Positions 9,319 to 18,683 of a stretch of DNA of 64,000 bases are shown here, piece by piece. The translations under genes were made by a program, and so were the position numbers. Numbering within the stretch: the first letter of the stretch is position 1; the number at the start of each line of letters is the position of its first letter. Source of the DNA: Pseudomonas lini (lineage in GTDB: Bacteria; Pseudomonadota; Gammaproteobacteria; Pseudomonadales; Pseudomonadaceae); NCBI RefSeq assembly GCF_964063345.1, contig NZ_OZ061318.1, positions 5,952,001 to 6,016,000 on the forward strand, read 5' to 3'. Below the pieces are notes generated by a model that had not been told where the DNA came from, made no database searches, and saw nothing but the letters and a program-made list of their open reading frames with translations.

Positions 9319-10770
9319 ATGAAGGATTACGCCAAGTTCTATATCGACGGTGAATGGGTAGAGTCCGCAACGCCCCATCGGCAGGAGTTGATTGACCCGA
9401 CCACTGAAGAGGTGTTTGCGACAGTCGCCATGGCGACCGTTGAGGAGGTGGACACCGCGGTTGCCGCGGCTCGACGGGCATTCAAAAGCTACTCGCAGTC
9501 TTCCCTCGATGAGCGTTACGACCTGATCAACCGCATCATCGAAGCCTACGAACTGCGCGTCGATGATTTTGTCCTGGCCATTGCGCAAGAGGTGGGTATT
9601 CCTCGTAGCGCTCGGGCTCAGGTCATGGGGCCAATCGAACACATGAAGGTGGCTCGGGACCTGCTGAAAACCTATGAGTTCGAAGCTCGGATTGGCAACA
9701 CGATCGTTCGCCGCGAACCCCTGGGCGTGTGTGCGCTGATCTCACCGTGGAACTGGCCAATTCAGACAACCGTCATCAAGTTGATCTATGCGTTGGCCGC
9801 TGGTTGCACGGTCGTGTCCAAGTCCAGTATCAATTCTCCGGTCAGCGCTATTTTGCTGACAGAGGTGCTGGATGCCGCGGGCGTACCCAAGGGCGTTTTC
9901 AACATGCTCAACGGCTCGGGGCGAGTGATTGGCGAGGCGATGTCGAGGCATCCCGATGTCGACATGGTTTCCTTCACGGGCTCGACCGGTGCCGGTGCGC
10001 AGGTAGGCGAGGCAGCTGCACGCACCATCAAGCGCGTGTGTCTGGAGCTGGGCGGGAAGTCGGCGAATATCGTGCTGCGAGACGCCGATCTCGAAAAGGC
10101 CGCACGTTGGAACGTACAGCGTTGCTTCTTCAATACGGGGCAATCGTGCCACGCACCGAGCCGCATGCTGGTGCATGAAAGCCAAGTGGAGCAGATCATT
10201 CCGTTCCTGGCTGACGAAGCAAACCAGTTCCGTCTAGGGGATCCGCGTGATCCTTCCACAACGATGGGCCCGATTGTCAGCCAGGCTCAATTCAATAGCA
10301 TTCAGCGTCACATCCAGGCGGGAATCGATGAAGGTGCACGGTTGATCGCTGGCGGTCCGGGACGCCCCGAAGGCTTTGAGCGTGGCTTCTTCACTCGCCC
10401 TACCGTGTTTGTCGACGTGACGCCGGACATGAGTATTTGCCGCGAAGAGATTTTCGGACCGGTCCTGGTGGTGGTGCCCTATTCCTCCGAGGCGCAGGCA
10501 CTGGAAATCGCCAATGACTCGCCTTATGGATTGGGTGGCTATGTATTTGGCGGGGACCGGCGCAAAGCCTATGAGTTTGCCAGCGGCCTGCGGGCCGGGC
10601 GTGTTTGCTTCAATGGCGCGGCGACTAACTCTTTGACCCCAATGGGGGGTTACAAGCAATCCGGAATCGGTCGCTCGATGGGGGTATTTGGGTTGGAAGA
10701 GTACCTGGAAATCAAGTCGGTCTATGGCTTTGAAGAAGAGGCCGCGACGCTACCGTCATTGAAGGCCTGA
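9319..10770 (+). CDS. Aldehyde dehydrogenase, paralogue A
   Basis: This is a 483-residue NAD(P)-dependent aldehyde dehydrogenase of normal length. Catalytic Glu243 lies in LELGGK and nucleophile Cys277 in GQSCHA. Cofactor-site residues SPWNWP and VVSKSS are present. The start is preceded by GGAGG at a good distance. It is nearly identical in protein sequence to the gene at 16384, and a 257-bp core (9835-10091) differs at only one base, while the flanks have many silent differences. It oxidises an aldehyde made within this cluster to the acid. Cytosolic. The physiological substrate is unknown. Confidence 0.93.
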   Translation: MKDYAKFYIDGEWVESATPHRQELIDPTTEEVFATVAMATVEEVDTAVAAARRAFKSYSQSSLDERYDLINRIIEAYELRVDDFVLAIAQEVGIPRSARAQVMGPIEHMKVARDLLKTYEFEARIGNTIVRREPLGVCALISPWNWPIQTTVIKLIYALAAGCTVVSKSSINSPVSAILLTEVLDAAGVPKGVFNMLNGSGRVIGEAMSRHPDVDMVSFTGSTGAGAQVGEAAARTIKRVCLELGGKSANIVLRDADLEKAARWNVQRCFFNTGQSCHAPSRMLVHESQVEQIIPFLADEANQFRLGDPRDPSTTMGPIVSQAQFNSIQRHIQAGIDEGARLIAGGPGRPEGFERGFFTRPTVFVDVTPDMSICREEIFGPVLVVVPYSSEAQALEIANDSPYGLGGYVFGGDRRKAYEFASGLRAGRVCFNGAATNSLTPMGGYKQSGIGRSMGVFGLEEYLEIKSVYGFEEEAATLPSLKA

Positions 10771-10784
10771 TACCCATGCTCCAT

Positions 10785-10817
10785 CCAGGGCCACGGCACT
10801 ACTGTGCACAGCCCTGG
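10785..10817 (+). other. Inverted repeat in the ALDH-aldolase gap
   Basis: CCAGGGC at 10785-10791 pairs with GCCCTGG at 10811-10817. The 7-bp stem has a 19-base loop that can itself pair in part. There is no T-run, so it is more likely an RNA-processing or stabilising hairpin between two operon genes than a strong terminator. Confidence 0.4.
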
Positions 10818-10862
10818 CAATAGTGCAGTGCTTGCCTATGAATCTTTTCAGAGAACAAAAAC

Positions 10863-11651
10863 ATGAATGCTTCGAATGCGTCACTCAGAAACGGGGTCAA
10901 AGAAAAGCTCGCCAGGGGCGAGACGGTGTATTCGATGACATCTCGGCTCGTCAGAACCTTTGACATCGCCAGCATTGCCTATACGGCAGGTTTCGATTCG
11001 ATCTACATCGACATGGAACACAGCAGCTATTCCCTGGAAGCTGCTGGGCAAGTATGCATGGCGTGTCTCGGTCTGGACGTAACTCCATTCGTGCGCGTGC
11101 CCAGCACAGACCCGCACTTCATCGCGCGCGTGCTTGACTCCGGCGCCTTGGGCATCATTGTTCCAAGTGTGCAGTCGGCGGAAGATGCCAGGGCTATCGT
11201 ACGAGCGGCCAAGCATGCCCCGCTGGGCGAACGGTCGGTGGCCGGCGCGCCGCCGCAATTTCACTATCGATCCCTGCCCGCAGTAGACGCTACGCAGCAA
11301 CTCGACGACGCGACGATGATTATTGCCATGATCGAATCGTTGGAAGGTCTTGAAGCGGTTGAGGAAATCGCAGCAGTAGAAGGCGTCGACATCCTGCTGG
11401 TGGGGGCCAACGACCTCAGCAGCGCCCTCGGTGTGTCTGGCGAGATGGACCATGAACTGGTGCGTAACGCCTACAGGCGCGTGTTGAATGCCTGTCTGGC
11501 GAACAATAAGGTTCTCGGTGTAGGAGGGTTGGGCAGCCGGCCCGACTTGATCAAAGAGCTCGTGGCGTTGGGCGCACGATATGTTTCAACCGGCAACGAC
11601 ATCTCATTTCTTCTCGCGGCGGCGATACAGAAACGCCAACAGTTTGCATAA
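10863..11651 (+). CDS. HpcH/HpaI-family aldolase
   Basis: This is a 262-residue class II aldolase of the HpcH/HpaI (4-hydroxy-2-oxoheptanedioate aldolase/citrate lyase beta-like) family. Family signatures are IDMEHSSYSLEAAGQ near residue 53, a metal-binding Glu in MIESLEGLEAVEEIA and a metal-binding Asp in ANDLSS. Such enzymes split 4-hydroxy-2-oxo acids into pyruvate and an aldehyde. This agrees with the adjacent ALDH, which could oxidise the released aldehyde. It is cytosolic and follows the ALDH by 92 bp. The acid substrate cannot be named from sequence. Confidence 0.9.
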   Translation: MNASNASLRNGVKEKLARGETVYSMTSRLVRTFDIASIAYTAGFDSIYIDMEHSSYSLEAAGQVCMACLGLDVTPFVRVPSTDPHFIARVLDSGALGIIVPSVQSAEDARAIVRAAKHAPLGERSVAGAPPQFHYRSLPAVDATQQLDDATMIIAMIESLEGLEAVEEIAAVEGVDILLVGANDLSSALGVSGEMDHELVRNAYRRVLNACLANNKVLGVGGLGSRPDLIKELVALGARYVSTGNDISFLLAAAIQKRQQFA

Positions 11652-11772
11652 CCCGGCTGATCTGCAGCTAAGCCTCAACAACTATCGGTACTGCACGAAC
11701 GTAGGGTGACTCAAGGCGTCCGTGCGTGATGCCTTGATTCGCCCGCTGGAGTGCGTGCAGCGGAGCAGAAGA

Positions 11773-12750
11773 ATGAAAGTTTGCATTTACGGAGCCGGCG
11801 CTGTCGGCGGGCATATTGCAGCGAGACTTGCTGAGGGGGGAGCCGAGGTTTCTCTGGTCGCTCGGGGAGAGCATTTGGCTGCTATCCGCGCAAATGGATT
11901 GCGCGTGGAAACAAAGGATGGCGTTTTCGTGAGTCAGCCAGTGGCCACCGATGATCCCTCATCGCTGGGTCGACAGGACGTCGTGGTTGTATCGGTCAAG
12001 GCACCAGCGCTTCCCGGGATTGTGGCAGGTATCAAGCCATTATTGGGCGATGAAACGTTGGTGTTGTTCGCCTTGAATGGCATTCCCTGGTGGTACCTGC
12101 AAGGCCAAGGAGGAATGCTTGAGAGGGCATCACTTCCTCGGATCGATCCGCAATCGCTCCTGACGGCTGCCATTGCCCCCGAGCGCGTAGTGGGTGCGGT
12201 CGCTTATACCGCTTGCACGGTTACCGCGCCGGGAGTGATCAAGGCGGAAAATCCACGTAACCGGCTCATTCTCGGGCGCCCGGATGGGAAATCGGATGCG
12301 CGCCTGGATGCTTTGGCCGAGTGTTTGATCAGAGGGGGGCTGGAAATTGAAGTCACCGACAGGATACGGGACGCTATCTGGACTAAGCTGGTCATCAATC
12401 TGACGGGTGGATCGCTGGCCATTCTGACTGCGTCGACGATGAAGCAAGCCCTGGCTAGCCCAGCAATTTCGAAAACTGCCCAGGCTATGGCAAACGAGGC
12501 TGCCTCGATTGCTCGGAAGCTGGGATGCGACCCGGGAGATGTCGAGGAGGGGCTTCGTCGATTGGCCGTTTCGACGCATAAACAAAGCATTCTTCAAGAC
12601 CTCGAGCTGGGGCGCTCAATGGAAGTCGACACGATACTCAGGGCCCCGCTGGAGCTCGCACGGCTGGCTGATGTCGAGACGCCTGCGCTTGATCTGGTGG
12701 TTGACCTGGCTGTGCAGCGGGCGAAAGCCGCCGGTCTGTACGACAACTAA
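11773..12750 (+). CDS. Ketopantoate reductase-like protein (PanE/ApbA family)
   Basis: This is a 325-residue protein with an N-terminal Rossmann motif GAGAVGG at residues 7-13 and the C-terminal helical domain of the 2-dehydropantoate 2-reductase family. I chose ATG 11773, which begins MKVCIYGAG; the frame is open upstream but lacks family sequence. A housekeeping PanE would not normally sit in a catabolic cluster. It therefore more likely reduces another 2-oxo acid with NADPH, matching the preceding aldolase. It is the last gene of this plus-strand run and is followed by a GC-rich hairpin. Confidence 0.85.
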   Translation: MKVCIYGAGAVGGHIAARLAEGGAEVSLVARGEHLAAIRANGLRVETKDGVFVSQPVATDDPSSLGRQDVVVVSVKAPALPGIVAGIKPLLGDETLVLFALNGIPWWYLQGQGGMLERASLPRIDPQSLLTAAIAPERVVGAVAYTACTVTAPGVIKAENPRNRLILGRPDGKSDARLDALAECLIRGGLEIEVTDRIRDAIWTKLVINLTGGSLAILTASTMKQALASPAISKTAQAMANEAASIARKLGCDPGDVEEGLRRLAVSTHKQSILQDLELGRSMEVDTILRAPLELARLADVETPALDLVVDLAVQRAKAAGLYDN

Positions 12751-12762
12751 GTTCGGTAAAGC

Positions 12763-12783
12763 CCGCGCCGATGCCCGGCGCGG
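12763..12783 (+). terminator. GC-rich hairpin after the ketopantoate-reductase-like gene
   Basis: CCGCGCCG at 12763-12770 pairs perfectly with CGGCGCGG at 12776-12783 across a 5-base loop, 12 bp after the stop. There is no T-tract, so termination strength is uncertain, but the position at the end of the run and before a convergent gene fits. Confidence 0.5.
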
Positions 12784-12896
12784 CAACCTCATTAGTGATT
12801 GGTATGAGTCGGTCTCTACTGATCGGGACCTGCCCCTGAGTGCCCCTGCATGGCACTTTCAGATGCGAAGAAGGAAGAGGCTCAGAGCGTCGGTGA

Positions 12897-13790
12897 CTAT
12901 CCGGGGTACCGTAACTCATCGATTAGAACCTGCATCGCCCGAGACTTCTCGCGCTCGCTTGAGTAGTAAAGGTGCAGTCCCGGAAATGTTCTCCACCAGG
13001 CTTCCATGACAGGGACCAGGGTGCCATCAACCAGATGGGGATGGGCGATGTCCTCGGGAACATAGGCCAGTCCGAAACCCGATACAGCGGCATCCAAAAT
13101 CTGATTGATGCCATTGAATACGAGCCTGCCTTTGACTCTCGTATTGATTTCCTGGCCGTCTTTTTCCAGCTCCCACGCGTACAGGCCTCCACGTGTTGGC
13201 AGGCGCATATTTATACATTCATGTTCCATGAGGTCCTGAGGTCTGGTGGGCATGGCACGAGACTCCATGTAGGACGGCGCGCCCACCATTACAAAACGCA
13301 TGTCGGGAGCGATACGAACGGCTTCGATCCCGTTTGCCAATCCGTCCCCGAGCCGGATGCCAAAGTCGAAATGGTCGGCCACGATGTCCGTCAAGCCATA
13401 GTCGATAACGACTTCTACACTTATTTGTGGGTATTTCGGCAGGGCTTGCGCCAATTTCGGCCAAAGAACCGTTTCGATGACATGGTCGGTTGCGGTGATG
13501 CGAATGTTACCGGCGGGGGTGTCGCCAAGTTCGGCCACGGCGATCAGTTCGGTTTCGATTTCCCGTAACCGCGGTTCAACGGTATTGAGCAGACGTTCAC
13601 CGGCCTCGGTAACGGATACGCTGCGGGTCGTTCGAGTGAGCAGACGTACCCCGACCCGAGCTTCCAGTCTCTGGATGCTATGACTGAGCATCGATTGAGA
13701 GATTCCCAGCTGGGAGGCCGCTCGCGTGAAACTTTGCTCTCGTGCAACTGCAATGAGCGCGAGCAGGTCGCTGTAGTGTTCCTTTGCCAT
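12897..13790 (-). CDS. LysR-family transcriptional regulator
   Basis: This is a 297-residue LysR regulator. The helix-turn-helix covers about residues 8-66 (FTRAASQLGISQSMLSHSI), followed by the effector-binding domain of the type often seen beside oxidoreductase genes. It is divergent from the reductase gene at 13980 with a 189-bp gap, and it converges on the preceding plus-strand run. By the usual LysR logic it controls the 13980-17835 operon and perhaps the 8453-12750 run as well. No operator could be marked with confidence. Confidence 0.9.
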   Translation of the reverse strand: MAKEHYSDLLALIAVAREQSFTRAASQLGISQSMLSHSIQRLEARVGVRLLTRTTRSVSVTEAGERLLNTVEPRLREIETELIAVAELGDTPAGNIRITATDHVIETVLWPKLAQALPKYPQISVEVVIDYGLTDIVADHFDFGIRLGDGLANGIEAVRIAPDMRFVMVGAPSYMESRAMPTRPQDLMEHECINMRLPTRGGLYAWELEKDGQEINTRVKGRLVFNGINQILDAAVSGFGLAYVPEDIAHPHLVDGTLVPVMEAWWRTFPGLHLYYSSEREKSRAMQVLIDELRYPG

Positions 13791-13979
13791 TCATCATTCT
13801 CTGCGTGGGGGCGAATACTGTATCAGCTCAAGCGCCCGCGCCAAGGATCTATGTTCATGAGCTGGCCATGCCGATCGTGTAGGGGATTAATCAATTTGGA
13901 TCATACCTCTATTCGCCGTCGAGCCTTTCACCCGAACGCCATCCGTGTTTTTAATCGAAAAAATAGCAAGAGGCCTTTC

Positions 13980-14654
13980 ATGAGAATCGGAATCCTGGGC
14001 TCCGGCCGAATGGGCAGTCATCTGGGCACCATGTTCGCCCGGGTTGGCCATGAGGTCTCCTTCAGTTACTCGCGTAATCAGCAGAAACTTTCCGATCTGG
14101 CTGCGTCGGCAGGTAAAAAAGCACAGGCCAGCACACCGGCAGACGCGGCATTAAATGCTGACTTGGTCCTCCTGGCTGTGCATTGGCTTCAAGTGCCTGA
14201 CGTCCTCAGCCAGGTGGATGACTTGAGCGGCAAAATCGTCATGACCTGCTGCAATCCTTTAAACGAAGAGGACACCGAGCTTGTCATCGGCCACACGATT
14301 TCCGGTGCGGAAACGCTGGCACAGATGATACCTGGGGCCCATGTCGTTGCGGCCTTCCAGTCGACGCCCAGTGAAGTTCTGTTCGATGTGTTCGCGGCCA
14401 GGGGCGAGGCGTTACGTCCCAGTTTGATCTTCTGTGGCGAGGACGAAGCCAGTAAAGCCACAGTTTCGGATCTTATCAGTCAGGTGGGCTTTGATCCGGT
14501 GGACGCTGGGGCTCTGAAGGTTGCCCGTTATATAGAGCCTTTCGCGATGCTCTCCGCAGTGTTGGCTTACGAAACGGACCAGGGGCCCGAATGGGCTTAT
14601 CGCTTCGAGCGTTTTGACAGGTTGTTCAAAGGCACTTCCCGCGTCGGGAAATAG
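13980..14654 (+). CDS. NADP-binding reductase (F420:NADP oxidoreductase-like)
   Basis: This is a 224-residue protein with a Rossmann motif GILGSGRMGSHLG at the extreme N-terminus, followed by a compact domain as in NADPH-dependent F420 reductase-like and 6-phosphogluconate-like proteins. In Pseudomonas such proteins act on other substrates, because F420 is not made there. I chose ATG 13980; the frame is open upstream to 13680 over the divergent LysR gene but that part has no family sequence. It is the first gene of the set with the GMC oxidoreductase, whose ATG follows its stop by 16 bases. Function beyond a pyridine-nucleotide-dependent reductase is unknown. Confidence 0.82.
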   Translation: MRIGILGSGRMGSHLGTMFARVGHEVSFSYSRNQQKLSDLAASAGKKAQASTPADAALNADLVLLAVHWLQVPDVLSQVDDLSGKIVMTCCNPLNEEDTELVIGHTISGAETLAQMIPGAHVVAAFQSTPSEVLFDVFAARGEALRPSLIFCGEDEASKATVSDLISQVGFDPVDAGALKVARYIEPFAMLSAVLAYETDQGPEWAYRFERFDRLFKGTSRVGK

Positions 14655-14670
14655 CGGGAGGAGCGGGTAC

Positions 14671-16311
14671 ATGCAGATTTATGATTACATCGTTGTCGGT
14701 GCCGGTTCTTCGGGCTGTCCGGTTGCGCGCGGTTTGTCTGACGATCCCCGGAACAACGTCCTGCTTATTGAGGCGGGACCTGCTTCAGATCGTTTCTGGG
14801 TCAATACGCCCGCGGGAATGGGCAAGCTCTATTTCAATAAGTCATTGAACTGGAATTTCCGCACCTCGCCAATGGAGAAGCTTCAAGGGCGTCGGATGTA
14901 CTGGCCTAGGGGCAAATTGCTCGGTGGATCCAGCTCCATCAACGGCATGGTATTCATCCGAGGTCACCAAAAAGATTTTGACGGCTGGCGTGCCTTGGGC
15001 AACCCAGGCTGGGGGTATGAAGATGTCTTGCCGTATTTCAAAAAGATGGAGCACTTTGAGCGGGGCGGCGATGAATATCGCGGAGCGAATGGTCCGCTAT
15101 GGATCAGTGATCCGGTCGTCAAAGAAAAGAGTAGCTACGATTTTATAGAGGCCGCTAACCGTATCGGTATCCCGGTGACCGAGGACATGAACGGCGCCTT
15201 GCACGATGGCGTAGGTTTCATGCAGCACAACATCCAGGACGGGCAACGGATGTCGACTTACCGGGCATTTATCGAGCCTGTCATTGAACGGCCGAACCTG
15301 ACGGTTCGAACCGGATGCGAGCTGCAGCGCGTTTTATTCGAGGGGCGTACCGCTGTCGGTATAGAGGTTTTGAAGAGTGGCCGTTTGGAGCGTATCTATG
15401 CGGCGCGCGAAGTGATTCTGTCAGCAGGCTCGCTGAAGACACCGCAGATGCTGATGTTGTCCGGCATCGGCCCAAGGGCTGAACTGGAAAAACACGCAAT
15501 TCCCGAAGTTCTGAATTCCCCAGGAGTAGGGCAAAACCTGCAGGATCATTTTTATATTCACACAGCCTTCCGTTGCACCCCAGACAGTTCGTACAACGCC
15601 AACCTCGTAGGCCTGCGAAAGTACTGGGAAGGCTTCCGTTACCTGATGACCCGCAAAGGGTATCTTGCCCTTGGCTCTTCCCAGGTCGCGGCGTTTGTTA
15701 AAAGTAGCCCGGACGAGGACTACGCTGATCTCCAAATCAGCTTTCGGCCCATGACCTTTCAATACTTCCCTGACGGCACGGTTGACGTTGAAAAGCATCC
15801 CGGGCTCGGGGTGTCGGTCTATCAGTTGCGTCCCAGCACCACGGGAACAGTGACGCTGCGCTCAACCAACCCGTCTGACCCGGCCGATTACACACCAAAT
15901 TTCCTGAGCAGCGATTACGACATCAATGCCGTGATCAGTGGTGTGCGCTGGATACGCAAAATCATGAACAGCGAGCCCATCAAGTCTCGCGTGGTTTCGG
16001 AAGAATTGCCGGGGCCCCACATTCGTACCGATGAAGATATCTACAACTATCTGGTCGAAACCGGCAATTCGGCCCACCACCAGGGCGGCACCTGCAAGAT
16101 GGGTAACGACGCGATGGCGGTGGTGGACGAACGACTGCGTGTCCGCGGTATCGAGCGACTGCGGGTGGTGGATGCCTCGATCATGCCATTCATCACGTCG
16201 GGCAACACCAATGCGCCGTCCATCATGATTGGTGTGAAAGCCGCCGACCTGATTCGTGAAGATGCAATGGCTCGCCGGGCAAGCAGTTCGCCGGTCGAAA
16301 CTGTTGGTTGA
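14671..16311 (+). CDS. GMC-family FAD-dependent oxidoreductase (choline dehydrogenase-like)
   Basis: This 546-residue flavoprotein carries the ADP-binding motif VVGAGSSGCPVA at residues 7-18, the GMC signature GGSSSINGMVFIRG near residue 88, and the second signature SAGSLKTPQMLMLSGIGP near 255. The active-site His lies in NSAHHQGGTCKMG near residue 468. Family members oxidise primary alcohols to aldehydes. A strong GGGAGGAG precedes the ATG. The ALDH that follows 72 bp downstream would take the aldehyde product. There is no signal peptide, so it is probably cytosolic or membrane-associated. The alcohol substrate is unknown. Confidence 0.92.
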   Translation: MQIYDYIVVGAGSSGCPVARGLSDDPRNNVLLIEAGPASDRFWVNTPAGMGKLYFNKSLNWNFRTSPMEKLQGRRMYWPRGKLLGGSSSINGMVFIRGHQKDFDGWRALGNPGWGYEDVLPYFKKMEHFERGGDEYRGANGPLWISDPVVKEKSSYDFIEAANRIGIPVTEDMNGALHDGVGFMQHNIQDGQRMSTYRAFIEPVIERPNLTVRTGCELQRVLFEGRTAVGIEVLKSGRLERIYAAREVILSAGSLKTPQMLMLSGIGPRAELEKHAIPEVLNSPGVGQNLQDHFYIHTAFRCTPDSSYNANLVGLRKYWEGFRYLMTRKGYLALGSSQVAAFVKSSPDEDYADLQISFRPMTFQYFPDGTVDVEKHPGLGVSVYQLRPSTTGTVTLRSTNPSDPADYTPNFLSSDYDINAVISGVRWIRKIMNSEPIKSRVVSEELPGPHIRTDEDIYNYLVETGNSAHHQGGTCKMGNDAMAVVDERLRVRGIERLRVVDASIMPFITSGNTNAPSIMIGVKAADLIREDAMARRASSSPVETVG

Positions 16312-16383
16312 ATCGGCGGGTACCGTGTTGCCACCTGTCACGAAAATCCTCACCGAATAACAACAACTGGAGGCACCAGCAAG

Positions 16384-17835
16384 ATGCACGATTACGCGAA
16401 GTTTTATATCGACGGTGAATGGGTAGAGGCCGCGACCTCCCAGCGCCAGGAATTGATTGATCCGACTACCGAAGAAGCGTTTGCCACGGTCGCCATGGCG
16501 ACCGTTGAAGAGGTGGACACTGCCGTGGCCGCAGCTCGGCGTGCATTCAAAAGCTATTCGCAGTCTTCCCTCGATGAGCGTTACGACCTGATCAACCGTA
16601 TCATCGAAGCCTACGAATTGCGCGCCGATGATTTTGTACAGGCCATTGCGCAAGAGGTGGGTATTCCCTGCAGCGCCCGTGCTCAGGTCATGGGGCCAAT
16701 CGAACATATGAAGGTCGCTCGCGACCTGTTGAAGACGTACGAGTTCGAGGCGCGAATTGGCAATACGATCGTTCGCCGTGAACCCCTGGGTGTCTGCGCA
16801 CTGATCTCGCCTTGGAACTGGCCGATCCAGACAACCGTCATCAAGCTGATCTATGCGCTGGCCGCCGGTTGTACAGTCGTATCCAAGTCCAGTATCAACT
16901 CTCCGGTCAGCGCTATTTTGCTGACAGAGGTGCTGGATGCCGCGGGCGTACCCAAGGGCGTTTTCAACATGCTCAACGGCTCGGGGCGAGTGATTGGCGA
17001 GGCGATGTCGAGGCATCCCGATGTCGACATGGTTTCCTTCACGGGCTCGACCGGTGCCGGTGCGCAGGTAGGCGAGGCAGCGGCACGCACCATCAAGCGC
17101 GTGTGTCTGGAGCTGGGCGGGAAGTCGGCGAATATCGTGCTGCGAGACGCCGATCTGGAAAAGGCCGCGCGCTGGAACATTCAGCGCGGCTTCTTCAATA
17201 CTGGACAATCCTGCCACGCGCCGAGTCGCATGCTGGTGCATGAAAGCCAGGTGGAGCAGATCATTCCGTTTCTGGTCGACGAAGCAAACCGATTCCGTCT
17301 CGGAGACCCGCGAGATCCCGCCACGACCATGGGGCCGATTGTCAGCCGGGCACAATTCAACAGCATCCAGCGTCACATACAGTCGGGCATCGATGAGGGG
17401 GCACGGCTGATTGTTGGCGGACTGGGGCGCCCCGACGGCTTCGAACGTGGCTTTTTCACCCGTCCGACCGTGTTCGTCGATGTGACGCCGGAGATGACTA
17501 TTTGCCGGGAAGAGATTTTCGGGCCGGTCTTGGTGGTGGTGCCTTATTCCACCGAGGCGCAGGCATTGGAAATAGCCAATGACTCGCCTTATGGGTTGGG
17601 TGGCTATGTATTCGGTGGGGACCGGCGCAAGGCGTATGAGTTCGCCAGCGGCCTGCGTGCCGGGCGTGTTTGTTTTAACGGTGCGCCGACTAACTCGCTG
17701 ACGCCTATGGGGGGTTACAAGGAATCCGGCATTGGCCGCTCGATGGGTGTTTTCGGGTTGCAAGAGTATCTGGAAATCAAATCGGTCTATGGCTTTGACG
17801 AGGAAGCCGCAGCACTGCCGTCGTTGAAGGCCTGA
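16384..17835 (+). CDS. Aldehyde dehydrogenase, paralogue B
   Basis: This is a 483-residue aldehyde dehydrogenase with Glu243 (LELGGK) and Cys277 (GQSCHA), colinear with the gene at 9319 and differing from it at only a few percent of residues. It follows the GMC oxidoreductase and probably oxidises its product. The stretch 16900-17156 matches the other copy at all but one base, although surrounding sequence shows frequent third-codon-position differences. Even the GGAGGCACC ribosome-binding region and the 3' end (GAAGGCCTGATAC) resemble those of the other copy, which indicates a duplicated unit. It is the last gene of this set. Confidence 0.93.
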   Translation: MHDYAKFYIDGEWVEAATSQRQELIDPTTEEAFATVAMATVEEVDTAVAAARRAFKSYSQSSLDERYDLINRIIEAYELRADDFVQAIAQEVGIPCSARAQVMGPIEHMKVARDLLKTYEFEARIGNTIVRREPLGVCALISPWNWPIQTTVIKLIYALAAGCTVVSKSSINSPVSAILLTEVLDAAGVPKGVFNMLNGSGRVIGEAMSRHPDVDMVSFTGSTGAGAQVGEAAARTIKRVCLELGGKSANIVLRDADLEKAARWNIQRGFFNTGQSCHAPSRMLVHESQVEQIIPFLVDEANRFRLGDPRDPATTMGPIVSRAQFNSIQRHIQSGIDEGARLIVGGLGRPDGFERGFFTRPTVFVDVTPEMTICREEIFGPVLVVVPYSTEAQALEIANDSPYGLGGYVFGGDRRKAYEFASGLRAGRVCFNGAPTNSLTPMGGYKESGIGRSMGVFGLQEYLEIKSVYGFDEEAAALPSLKA

Positions 17836-17967
17836 TACGACTATCCAAGACCAAACGCTGCCGCACCGATGATTGGCGCGGCACGCCTGCTGTTTGAAGA
17901 GAGTATTTATTCATCTGATTAATAGCACCTTGCGAGCTTGCTCACGTGGTTCGCTTGCTGTGCCACG

Positions 17968-17994
17968 GACGAGCCCAGTAGGGTAAGGCTCGTC
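17968..17994 (+). other. Inverted repeat in the gap before the aldehyde oxidase genes
   Basis: GACGAGCC at 17968-17975 pairs with GGCTCGTC at 17987-17994, with an 11-base loop and an A-run after it. On the plus strand there is no T-run. It could be a terminator-like element or an operator in the 272-bp gap. Nothing else was seen in that gap. Confidence 0.4.
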
Positions 17995-18107
17995 TAAAAA
18001 AACGACGTTGCAGTTGTTGTTATTGCGAATGGTCAGTTGCCAAAGATTATCCGCAGGTCGTGCTCGGCCAGGTTTTTCACACTGTTTTCAATCGAGGCAT
18101 TCTTACA

Positions 18108-18554
18108 ATGGAACTCAACGTAAATGGCACTGTGTATGAGGTTGAGGCGGATGCGGATACACCATTGTTATGGGTGATTCGCGACGATATCGGCCTGACC
18201 GGAACCAAGTACGGGTGCGGTTTGGCGCAATGCGGCGCCTGTTCGGTCATGGTGGACGGCGTGCTGCTTCGCTCATGCGTTACACCGGTTGAAGGTGTAA
18301 AGGGCAAACAGATTCGCACAATCGAAGCCATTGAAGACGACGAGTTGGGCAAACGCGTAGTGGCCGCCTGGGTCAAGCATCAAGTCGCCCAGTGTGGCTA
18401 TTGCCAGTCTGGCCAGGTAATGGCCGCCACTGCGCTGTTGCAGCGCATTCCCAAACCTTCCCAAGCCGATATTGCTGCCGCCATGACGAATCTCTGCCGT
18501 TGCGGCACTTATAACGCGATCAAGACTGCTGTCGATGAGCTTGCTGGTGCTTGA
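18108..18554 (+). CDS. (2Fe-2S)-binding subunit of a molybdenum aldehyde oxidase
   Basis: This 148-residue small subunit carries two [2Fe-2S] sites as in isoquinoline 1-oxidoreductase IorA and aldehyde oxidases. The plant-type site is at about residues 40-62 (YGCGLAQCGACSVMVDG...SC), and the second site is CGYCQSGQ near 100-106 plus CRCGTYN near 134-140. I chose ATG 18108, giving MELNVNGTVYEVE as is usual for the family; a longer reading from 18060 is unlikely. It passes electrons from the Mo subunit 130 bp downstream to the cytochrome c. A decayed paralogue is at 28195. Confidence 0.93.
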   Translation: MELNVNGTVYEVEADADTPLLWVIRDDIGLTGTKYGCGLAQCGACSVMVDGVLLRSCVTPVEGVKGKQIRTIEAIEDDELGKRVVAAWVKHQVAQCGYCQSGQVMAATALLQRIPKPSQADIAAAMTNLCRCGTYNAIKTAVDELAGA

Positions 18555-18683
18555 GCACGCGCAATTCGACTGAGCTGCGACGTGCCTGGTGACAATGCCG
18601 ACGGCTAATCCTGACCACCTTTAATGGAGCAGGGATTGGTCTGCTGCCAGGCCGAGCATTGAATGCAAACACAGGGGAACACT

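Noticed and set aside
15862..17763. 633-codon minus-strand open frame opposite the GMC and ALDH genes
   Set aside because: It mirrors codon bias of the two real plus-strand genes, has no family motifs and a similar shadow occurs opposite the ALDH paralogue at 9319.
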